Positions 14,049 to 20,396 of a stretch of DNA of 20,396 nucleotides are shown here, one piece after another. A model generated the notes under the pieces. That model did not search any database. It was not told the DNA's origin and was given only the letters and a program-made list of their open reading frames with translations. Source of the stretch: Stenotrophomonas_A sp036403795 (GTDB taxonomy: Bacteria; Pseudomonadota; Gammaproteobacteria; Xanthomonadales; Xanthomonadaceae); contig DASWQJ010000188.1 of assembly GCA_036403795.1 (NCBI GenBank), positions 1-20,396 on the forward strand. The letters run 5' to 3'. Within the stretch, counting starts at the first letter, position 1. Each line of letters opens with the position of its first letter. The position numbers and the translations under genes are program-made.

Positions 14049-17000
14049 GGCCTTCTGCGCAATGATTCGCTCGGTCTCCGCCACCAACAGCTCCGGGTGC
14101 AGATCAAACTGGTCGCTCAGCAGCAACTCACGCGCCGCGGCCTTTACCTCGATCCGCTCCACCTGCAGCAAGTCACCATCGCGGAACAGCTCGATGTAGC
14201 TGTCCATCACGCCACTCAGCGTGCCCTGGGCGGTATCCGGCGCCGCCAACACCAACTGTAACCCCAGTGAGCGCAAGTAGTTGGTCGTCGCACGCGCGTT
14301 CTGGGCGTCGATCTTGTCGCCGAACTCATCCAGCAGGATTAATCCCATGCCGCCCGGATGCGCATCGCTCTTGCCGTAGGCCGCTGCCAGGGCCGCGCCC
14401 GCGATCACGTACAACGGCGCGCGATGTTCGCCACCGGAACCCGAGCGCATGCGCTCGCTCAATGTGCCAATCACGCGGTCATCCTGCTTGATCTGCACCT
14501 CGAACTTGAAGAACCGGCGATAGTCGTCCAGCGGCGAGGCCGCAGTCTTGGCCTGGGTGCTGTCTTCGATCAATTCGTGGAATGCCGCAGGCACCTCTCC
14601 GGCCGTCCCGAACAGGCCGTCATCGCCCTCCAGGTCCGCCGCACGCTGGATGAAACGATGCAGCGCCTGGAACTCGGCAATCACCTCGTAATGGAACTGG
14701 TAGCGCTCATTGTTGGAGAACGCCGGGCTCGATCGCAGCGTGCGGTTCAGCGTGTTGATCTGGTGCTTGAGCTTGGAGAAGTTGTCGTACAGCGTTGAGG
14801 CGACATTGGTGCGGAAGGTTTCCACCGCGGTGGCATAAGCCTCGGCCGACTGGGCCTGGTATTGGGCGAGCTCGGTGCCGCGCAGGTGGTCCAGTTCGCC
14901 TTTCAGGAAACCCTGTGCCGGGCGCCAGGCGTCCGGTGCGAATTCCAGGATGGCACCATGATCCTTGGCATATTGGGCCAGTTCGCTCCAGGCGGCGGGC
15001 ACCAGTGACGACAGCTGCCGATCGGCGTCCTGTGCTCGCTCCCGGCAACGCTGGACGCGTGCTTCCAACGAAGGCAGCTTCTCATCGAGCTCGCTGCGCT
15101 GGCGCTCGACCCGGTTGGGATTGACGTCCGGATCATTGAACGCTTCCACCGCGTTGCGCGAGAACACGTCTTCCTGCGCACGCAGTGCTTCCACGAGTTG
15201 CTCGGCGCGAGCGCGGTTGTGCTCGGCCACGCCTTGTTCGCTGGCCAGGCGTTCGATCTGTTGATCGAATTGCCCTGCCCTGGCCTCCAGGTCGCGCACC
15301 TGCTCGGATAATTGCACCAGGTCCGGATCCACTGCAGCATCCCGGTTCTGTCGCGTGATGCGATAACGCGACTCGGCTTCCTGATGCTGCAGCAGGCCAT
15401 CGTGGATGGCGGCCGCCACTTCATCGGCATCGGTAAAGCGCGCCAGCGATTGCTGCAAGGCCTCGGCCTGCTGCTGGATCGGCTGCAGGCGCCGAACGTC
15501 CTGCTCGGCGGTCTCCAGTTCCTCGCGCAGACTACGCAGCCGCTCGCGGCTGTCGGTTGCGCCGATCTTGAGCTCGGAGGCGGCCGGCAAGCGCCGACGT
15601 TCCAGGCCGCCGCCCTTGGCGACCAGGCCGTCGCGGGTCAGGCCCTGGCGAGTGCGCACCACGTCGTGGTCGCTGTCGACTTGGCGCAGCTCACCCAGCT
15701 GCCTACGCAGATAGGCCACCGCGTCGGCGTTGTCGCCGGCGATCAGGCTGGCAACCGAATCGACCGCAGGCCGTTCAGGCTTGCCTGCCTGGGTATGGCT
15801 GCTCAGCGCCAGCTTGACCCCATACACCGCGCGACCGCCGCTGAGCGAACGCACCAGCCGAGTCGCGCGCGCCTCGTGTTCGACCGGCACCAGCAGCGCT
15901 TCGACATGGCTGCGCAGGTACGCTTCGATGGCCGGCTGCCAGGAAGCGTCGGTGATGCGTACCAGGTCGCAGACCGGGCGCACTTCAATGCCGTCGTCCT
16001 GCAGGTAATTCATGAGGCGCACGACGTCCGGCCGCAACTCGGACTGCCCCGCGGTGACGCGTGCCTGGTTGCGCTTGGCGCTGTCGCGTCGCGCGCAGGC
16101 CTCTTCCCAGGCGGCATGGCTGGTGCGAGCGTGCTGCGCGACGGCACCCAGGATCGGCGCACTGCGCTGCAACGCGGCGCGTGCCTGCGAGTGCAGCGTG
16201 TCGGGCGACATCTGGATGTCTGCATCCACGGGCAGCGCGGCCAACGCATCGTGCCACTGCTGCCAGGGCGCAATGGCCTGCGCGAGTTCCTTCGCATCCA
16301 CCGCGTCGAGCTTGAGCTTCTCCACCGCGCGCAACTGGTCGCGCACGTAGCTGAGCTGACGCATCAGCTCCTTCTTGCGCTGCGCGAGCTGGTCTCGATC
16401 GCGACCGGCGATCGCATCGAAAGAGGCCTGGTCGGCAAAGCCCTGCGTGCCCTGCAAACGCTGCTGCGCCTGCTCTACTTCCTGGCGGGCATTGCCGCGA
16501 CCGGCGCGGGCTTCCTGCAGCGCGCGCCCGGCCGCGGACAGTTGCTCGACCGCTTGGCTCAGGTCCTGGTCGGCCTGCTCCACCTGTTCACCGAGCAGGT
16601 CGCGCTGGTATTCGGCGGCCAGCGCACGGCTGGAAGCGGCACGCTCGGCCTGCGCGGCAATCTTGCCGTATTGCTCTTCGACCTGTTCGGCCAGCTTGAT
16701 GCGTTGGGCGACCTGTTCGATCTTTTCCTTGATCTGGCGGAAGGTTTCCAGCAACGCGCGAAAGCGTGCGATTTCGGTCGGGCGATCTTCGGCTACCAGC
16801 GTGCGCACGAACAAATCGATGTCTTCGTGCTTCTGCAGGTTGAGCGCGTTGGAGAACGCCTTGCGATACGCGCCCAGGTCCGGGTGCATCGTGGGCGAAG
16901 CGCGCAGGCGGAACAGCAGATCCTTGAGGAAGCGCTCGCTCGTGGTGTGCAGCTCCTGCTTGGTGCCGGCCTGCTTGCACAACCGGGTGCCGAGTTCGCG

Positions 17001-17468
17001 GAAGGAATTCCACGCCAATGGCAGGGTCTTGCCGCCGACTTGTTCCAGATGATCGTCGAGCGCGATGGCCACGCCGGGCATCAGGTACAAGCCGTGCACG
17101 CGGTGATCGGCTTCGTCCACCGAGGCACCCAGTGCGATGCCGGCGGTCAACGGCTCGCCGGTTTCCTGATCACGAAACACCAGGCTGATATAGGTAGTCG
17201 CGGTGCGCCGCTTGCGGCCCTCGTCGCCACTGCGGTACACGCCCAGGCAGTAGTCGCGAATGGATCGTGCACGGCTGCTGCCGCCGGCCTGGGCGTTGAA
17301 GCGGATGCGGCTTCGATCGGCGCCAAGCAGCACGATCTGCAGGGCATCGAGCAGCGCACTCTTGCCCGCGCCGTTGGGGGCGATGATCGCACTGGTGGGG
17401 TCGAGTTGCAGGGTCTGCGACTCGAACAGGAAGAATTGCACCAGGTGGACGCGCTCAAGCAGTTGCAT
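14046..17468 (-). CDS. jetC: Wadjet/Mks SMC-like ATPase JetC (MksB)
   Basis: 1140 residues from ATG 17468, fixed by an excellent GGAGG 6 bases upstream; it overlaps the end of jetB by 14 bases. It has SMC architecture. The Walker A is in AIIAPNGAGKSALLDALQIV (about 27-46, Lys36). Long glutamine- and arginine-rich coiled coils (roughly 250-450 and 620-800) flank a hinge near 490-610. Near the C-terminus lie the signature SGSGGEHRAPLY (from 1009) and the Walker B LILLDEFGDKID (1043-1054). The SGGEH signature and the DEF Walker B are of the SbcC/MukB-like class found in MksB and JetC. In Wadjet the protein loop-extrudes DNA and, with JetA, JetB and the nuclease JetD, destroys circular plasmids. 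Here the repeat follows the stop directly and no jetD follows. Confidence 0.92.
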   Translation of the reverse strand: MQLLERVHLVQFFLFESQTLQLDPTSAIIAPNGAGKSALLDALQIVLLGADRSRIRFNAQAGGSSRARSIRDYCLGVYRSGDEGRKRRTATTYISLVFRDQETGEPLTAGIALGASVDEADHRVHGLYLMPGVAIALDDHLEQVGGKTLPLAWNSFRELGTRLCKQAGTKQELHTTSERFLKDLLFRLRASPTMHPDLGAYRKAFSNALNLQKHEDIDLFVRTLVAEDRPTEIARFRALLETFRQIKEKIEQVAQRIKLAEQVEEQYGKIAAQAERAASSRALAAEYQRDLLGEQVEQADQDLSQAVEQLSAAGRALQEARAGRGNARQEVEQAQQRLQGTQGFADQASFDAIAGRDRDQLAQRKKELMRQLSYVRDQLRAVEKLKLDAVDAKELAQAIAPWQQWHDALAALPVDADIQMSPDTLHSQARAALQRSAPILGAVAQHARTSHAAWEEACARRDSAKRNQARVTAGQSELRPDVVRLMNYLQDDGIEVRPVCDLVRITDASWQPAIEAYLRSHVEALLVPVEHEARATRLVRSLSGGRAVYGVKLALSSHTQAGKPERPAVDSVASLIAGDNADAVAYLRRQLGELRQVDSDHDVVRTRQGLTRDGLVAKGGGLERRRLPAASELKIGATDSRERLRSLREELETAEQDVRRLQPIQQQAEALQQSLARFTDADEVAAAIHDGLLQHQEAESRYRITRQNRDAAVDPDLVQLSEQVRDLEARAGQFDQQIERLASEQGVAEHNRARAEQLVEALRAQEDVFSRNAVEAFNDPDVNPNRVERQRSELDEKLPSLEARVQRCRERAQDADRQLSSLVPAAWSELAQYAKDHGAILEFAPDAWRPAQGFLKGELDHLRGTELAQYQAQSAEAYATAVETFRTNVASTLYDNFSKLKHQINTLNRTLRSSPAFSNNERYQFHYEVIAEFQALHRFIQRAADLEGDDGLFGTAGEVPAAFHELIEDSTQAKTAASPLDDYRRFFKFEVQIKQDDRVIGTLSERMRSGSGGEHRAPLYVIAGAALAAAYGKSDAHPGGMGLILLDEFGDKIDAQNARATTNYLRSLGLQLVLAAPDTAQGTLSGVMDSYIELFRDGDLLQVERIEVKAAARELLLSDQFDLHPELLVAETERIIAQKA

Positions 17469-18114
17469 CGTCGTCCTCCGTTGCCACGCTTTCGGGGTTG
17501 GCGTCGGCATCGCCTTCCTGCGGGTACTGGTCATCCCGGTTGTGTTGGTCCAAACGCTGCAACCAATGCTCGCCGACCACTTCCACGATGGCCGGGCGAA
17601 CCTGCAGGTGGAACGGTTGCGGATCATCTCCTTCGGTCTCTACAAGCCGGCACACGCCCCAGCGTCGCAGCGACCGTGCCAGCACGCGCAGCGCGCCGAC
17701 ATCAGGCATCTGCCTTCCTGCGAAGGCCGGATAGGCTTCCTGCAATTCGGGCAGGTCGACGACCACTTCACCCAGATCTTCGATCTGGCCCTGGCGCATG
17801 GCCTGGTCGTAGCGATGGCGCAGGATCAACAGCAGCAGGGTTTCATCCAGCGACACCGGCGTGCCTTCGCCATGCATCGGCAACGCGACCACATACCGGT
17901 AATGCGCGTTGCGTTCCAGCATCACCCCCAAGGGTTCCAGCGCGGACTTGAAATCTTCCAGGTGCGCTTCGATCAGGTGGTACGCCACCCGCGCGCCGCG
18001 GTCGGCCGCATACAGCACTTGTTCGGTGACCAGGCGGTAGGCGGCGCGTTCGAAGTCCTGCACGGCGTAGAGGCCGTTCGAATTCTGGCTGAGGGCCTTC
18101 CAACTACGTTTCAT
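17455..18114 (-). CDS. jetB: Wadjet/Mks kleisin-associated winged-helix protein JetB (MksE, DUF4194)
   Basis: 219 residues from ATG 18114, which overlaps the jetA stop as ATGA; its 3' end overlaps jetC by 14 bases, giving strict translational coupling in the order A-B-C. Recognisable DUF4194 features are the N-terminal QDFERAAYRLVTEQVLYAAD, NAHYRYVVALP, the SLDETLLLLILRHRYDQAMRQG segment, and RSLRRWGVCRLVE near 150-165 (winged-helix core). The last about 30 residues are very acidic (QYPQEGDADANPESVATEDD). The family forms the KITE-like dimer that binds the kleisin subunit (JetA/MksF) in the SMC complex. Identification rests on these motifs plus gene order. Confidence 0.88.
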   Translation of the reverse strand: MKRSWKALSQNSNGLYAVQDFERAAYRLVTEQVLYAADRGARVAYHLIEAHLEDFKSALEPLGVMLERNAHYRYVVALPMHGEGTPVSLDETLLLLILRHRYDQAMRQGQIEDLGEVVVDLPELQEAYPAFAGRQMPDVGALRVLARSLRRWGVCRLVETEGDDPQPFHLQVRPAIVEVVGEHWLQRLDQHNRDDQYPQEGDADANPESVATEDDDATA

Positions 18115-19553
18115 GCGGCCTTTTGAATCCGGTGGATGACAAAGCGCGAGGCCGTCAGGTGAAGGGTGTCCAGCGGCTGGGCCTGGGCGATCAATTCAAC
18201 GCGGAAGCCGCGCAGCAGCCGGCCCAACGGATCGTCGCGACGCAAGCCGCCTTGGCGGTGGCTGCGCAGCGCCATCGTGAGCAAGGTCTGGTAGGCGCGG
18301 AAATCTTCGATCGATTCGATGCTCAGTTCGGACGAGTCGACCTGGTGCTGTTGTTCGAGATGACGACCGACATAGCGCGCCATGTCTTCCGGGGTGACCA
18401 GGCGGGCGCGCTTGATCCGCCGCAGCAGGCTCAAGCGGGCGAGCTGCTCGGGCGTGGGCTGCTGGCTGGCATTGGCGCTGCGGGCGATCGGTTGCGGTTT
18501 GGTTCGCGGCGGGCGTAGTCGCTCGGCCTCCATCAGGCCCCCGGGCCCGACGGGCATCCGCAGGGTATCGTCCGGTGCGCTCAAGGCGCCGCGGCAGGCA
18601 CGCTGCAGCAGCACGTCGAGCTTGTCGGGTGCGCGCAGGCGGTAATCGATGAAAGCCAGCGCCCGGCGGTTGGCCTGGCGGATGTCGTCATCCAGCCGCC
18701 CCAGGTATTCGCCGATGCGATCGAGCTCGTGCAGGCGGCGCAGGCTGCGCTGCAATCGTGTACTGGCGCGCTCGGGGTCGTGGCCATTGAGGTGTTCGCC
18801 ATACCAGGCCTGCAGGCGATCGCGCAGTTCGGTGGACTCGATCTGCTGCACCATCGCCAGGATCGAGCTGCGCCGGGCCAAGGGGTGATCGGCGCGGTGC
18901 AGGTCGGCGTAGTCACCGATGAAGAACTGGCCCACGTAGCGCTCAAACCATTGCCGCGCGAACTGGGCGGTGGTCTCCGCCTTGCTCAGCTCGGGCATCA
19001 GGTCGCGCACCTGCAGGCTCATCGACGACAGCGAGACCAACAGTTTGCGGGCCTGGTCGGCGGCTTCGTCCAGCGCATCGGCCCCTGCCTTGCCCTCGAT
19101 GACCTGGCGCAGCTGCAGCTCGATGGAGCGCACCTTGGCCGACACGAAGGTGGGCCCGTGCTCGCTGAAATCGATCAGGGTAGACAGGAATTGCGCCACC
19201 ATCGGGGGCATCGACACCATCTCGCGCGCGCCCACCCGCTCCTGCCGCAGCCAGCCGGCGCCGCGGAAGCGCTCATACAGGGTGTGGGCACGCGTCGGCA
19301 ACGGGGCGTCAGGCACGTCACCCTCCTCGGTCTCCCAAGGGTCATCGGTCAACAAATAGCGCTCGAACGCCGCGGTGATCTCGCGCCGCGGCAGCCCCAT
19401 GCTGGGCGGCATCGGCGCATCAGGCCCGAAGAACTCGTCGAACAGCCGGCACAGCAACAGCCAGTGGTGCTCACGGTTGGGCGACGCCAGGGGCCGGAAG
19501 AGCTCCCCCGGGAGCAGCCTGAAGAGCGAAAGCGAAGTTCCTGCTGTGGTCAA
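18111..19553 (-). CDS. jetA: Wadjet/Mks kleisin-like protein JetA (MksF)
   Basis: 480 residues if translation starts at TTG 19553, which has GGGAGG 6 bases upstream. GTG 19577 is an alternative. The frame stays open to GTG 19682, but residues encoded beyond about 19620 are just translated 21-base repeats (NLTPFSL units), so a start there is unlikely. The protein begins LFRLLPGELFRPLASPNREH, then LLLCRLFDEFFGPDAPMPPS, GAGWLRQERVG and MPPMVAQFLSTLIDF, followed by helical regions with VRDLMPELSKAET and FIGDYADLHRADHPL. These match the JetA/MksF family (DUF5716/DUF3375-type) that acts as kleisin, bridging the JetC heads and binding JetB. The C-terminus SRFVIHRIQKAA overlaps jetB. Which Wadjet type (I-III) it belongs to cannot be decided by eye. 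Confidence 0.88.
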   Translation of the reverse strand: MTTAGTSLSLFRLLPGELFRPLASPNREHHWLLLCRLFDEFFGPDAPMPPSMGLPRREITAAFERYLLTDDPWETEEGDVPDAPLPTRAHTLYERFRGAGWLRQERVGAREMVSMPPMVAQFLSTLIDFSEHGPTFVSAKVRSIELQLRQVIEGKAGADALDEAADQARKLLVSLSSMSLQVRDLMPELSKAETTAQFARQWFERYVGQFFIGDYADLHRADHPLARRSSILAMVQQIESTELRDRLQAWYGEHLNGHDPERASTRLQRSLRRLHELDRIGEYLGRLDDDIRQANRRALAFIDYRLRAPDKLDVLLQRACRGALSAPDDTLRMPVGPGGLMEAERLRPPRTKPQPIARSANASQQPTPEQLARLSLLRRIKRARLVTPEDMARYVGRHLEQQHQVDSSELSIESIEDFRAYQTLLTMALRSHRQGGLRRDDPLGRLLRGFRVELIAQAQPLDTLHLTASRFVIHRIQKAA

Positions 19554-19620
19554 GCCGCCCCTCCCGATTGGGCACACCTGGATCGATCCGCCATTTTCGC
19601 AGACTTGCCCCGTTCCGTCC

Positions 19621-19777
19621 GAAAACGGGATCGGGTTGAGCGAAAACGGGGTCAGGTTGAGCGAAAACGGGGTCAGGTTCACTTATTGCCGCCGCTGGAT
19701 CTTCCTGGACCAGAGAAGCTGCGGCGGCAATAAGTGAACCTGACCCCGTTTTCCGACCCCGTTTTCCGACCCGTTTC
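19621..19777. repeat. Tandem and inverted cluster of the REP-like repeat (pair 4)
   Basis: Left side: three head-to-tail units start at 19621, 19642 and 19663 with an exact 21-base period. The first is degenerate (GGGATCGGG) and the third switches to the TTCACTTATT sub-type. Positions 19663-19695 pair perfectly with 19721-19753 (33 bp, 25-nt loop), including GCCGCCGC next to the core. Right side: two shortened outer ends, CGACCCCGTTTTC (about 19754-19766) and CGACCCGTTTC (about 19767-19777), mirror the left tandem. The cluster starts 4 bases past the autotransporter stop and lies upstream of jetA, so it may act as a terminator for the former and insulate the latter. Confidence 0.92.
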
Positions 19778-19781
19778 CGGG

Positions 19782-20396
19782 CTACCAGTTCCAGCGCAGG
19801 CCCAGGTTGCCGTCGAGGGCGTCGATGCCGTGGCTGAAGGCTTTCTGGTAGCCGATGCTGCCGTATAGCGACAACGTAGGCGTGAGCTGGGCGCTGATGC
19901 CGGCGCCCACTTCGTACCAGCTGCCTTGCTGGTCGGAGTGGAACGGGATGAAACCTGCTTCCGAGGAGAGCTCGGTCACCGCGTCGGCGCGGAATTCGTG
20001 CCACAGGTTGGCATGCAGCCAGGCACTGACCGGTAGCCCGCCGCCCAGGGACCCGCTATGGCGCGCGCGTGCACCCAGGCGCGCCGCCAGGGAGTCCACA
20101 TCGCGAAAACGCACTGCCGCGGCGGGGTCGCTGCCATCGTCGAAATCGATGACCTGGTACATCACCTGGGCCTGCGGTTCCAGCGCCCAGCCGTTGCCCA
20201 GCTCGAACGCGCGACCGGCTTCCAGTGACGCGGCAAAGCCCAGGCCGTCGGTGGTCATCCGCGTGCCGTAGTCAGACGTCGCCTTGGCGTCGTACCCGCT
20301 GCCCTGCAACACGCCGTCCACGTAGGCGCCGTTGTCGGTGTAAGTGGTCCAGTACACGCCCAGTGCCTGCACGTCGATGCGATTGCGCCCGGCGCG
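19782..20396 (-). CDS. Autotransporter C-terminal beta-barrel (partial, 5' end outside window)
   Basis: About 204 codons to a TAG at 19784-19782; the frame continues through the window edge (upstream codons read RAGRNRID before VQALGVYWTTYTDNG). The motifs YWTTYTDNGAYVDGVLQGSG, then GFAASLEAGRAFELGNGWAL, EPQAQVMYQVIDFDD, RLGARARHSG and the final strands LYGSIGYQKAFSH and GNLGLRWNW are those of the type V secretion autotransporter barrel (pertactin/AIDA-like). The terminal residue is aromatic (W), as needed for BAM-mediated outer-membrane insertion. The passenger is not visible, so adhesin or enzyme function is unknown. A repeat cluster follows the stop by a few bases. Confidence 0.88.
   Translation of the reverse strand, partial: RAGRNRIDVQALGVYWTTYTDNGAYVDGVLQGSGYDAKATSDYGTRMTTDGLGFAASLEAGRAFELGNGWALEPQAQVMYQVIDFDDGSDPAAAVRFRDVDSLAARLGARARHSGSLGGGLPVSAWLHANLWHEFRADAVTELSSEAGFIPFHSDQQGSWYEVGAGISAQLTPTLSLYGSIGYQKAFSHGIDALDGNLGLRWNW

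Noticed and set aside
17469..17627. 53-codon N-terminal extension of JetC
   Set aside because: A strong GGAGG directly before ATG 17468 and the normal SMC N-terminus MQLLERVHLVQF set the start; the extension lies entirely within jetB.
15312..17951. Very long plus-strand open frame (879 codons) across jetC and jetB
   Set aside because: It is antisense to genes with clear motifs and overlaps; its peptide is arginine/glutamine/leucine-rich low-complexity text typical of the reverse strand of GC-rich coding DNA.
9891..19777. Repeat copies as a CRISPR array
   Set aside because: Spacing is irregular, units are in both orientations and form palindromes; there are no uniform spacers and no cas genes.

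Overview
The window is high-GC (roughly 60-65% by eye) gammaproteobacterial chromosome. It most resembles Xanthomonadales (Xanthomonadaceae or Rhodanobacteraceae). The best evidence is the effector at 12264-14006, whose C-terminus looks like the XVIPCD secretion domain of Xanthomonadales-type type IV secretion effectors. GC-rich coding with long antisense shadow frames fits. No rRNA, tRNA, CRISPR array, transposase or integrase was found.

Layout. (1) 1-1756, plus strand: the end of a SHOCT-domain protein, a double zinc-ribbon protein with a C-terminal membrane segment, and a small membrane protein, resembling the SPFH/zinc-ribbon envelope loci of the Bacillus ydjFGHI type. (2) 2032-7322, minus strand: a secreted SMP-30-like beta-propeller and an overlapping monoacylglycerol-lipase-like hydrolase, followed by a large beta-propeller/Y_Y_Y sensor histidine kinase. 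(3) 7803-11142: an HD-domain protein (+), a NarL-type response regulator (-), an isochorismatase-like hydrolase (+) and a secreted prolyl-aminopeptidase-like hydrolase (+). (4) 11596-14006, plus strand: a putative lipoprotein immunity protein and a DUF2235 phospholipase-like effector with an XVIPCD tail. (5) 14046-19553, minus strand: jetA-jetB-jetC, an SMC-type Wadjet/Mks condensin operon with no jetD nuclease gene visible. (6) 19782-20396, minus strand: the C-terminal beta-barrel of an autotransporter.

A dispersed repeat with core AAAACGGGGTCAGGTT ties the window together. It occurs as inverted pairs at 1755/2032, 9891/9976, 11141/14048 and in a tandem-plus-inverted cluster at 19621-19777. 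Four copies begin exactly at a stop codon, so that the repeat supplies one or two bases of that stop. The effector-immunity pair is enclosed by one inverted pair, between the 3' ends of two otherwise convergent genes. This suggests that an interbacterial-toxin cassette was inserted into, or carried by, a REP-like hairpin element, next to an anti-plasmid/condensin operon.

How genes work together: jetABC overlap and must be co-translated; the effector and lipoprotein are a probable toxin/antidote pair; the SMP-30 and lipase genes are coupled by an ATGA overlap; the sensor kinase and response regulator are plausible partners although 3 kb apart. All assignments come from reading motifs; no database search was run.
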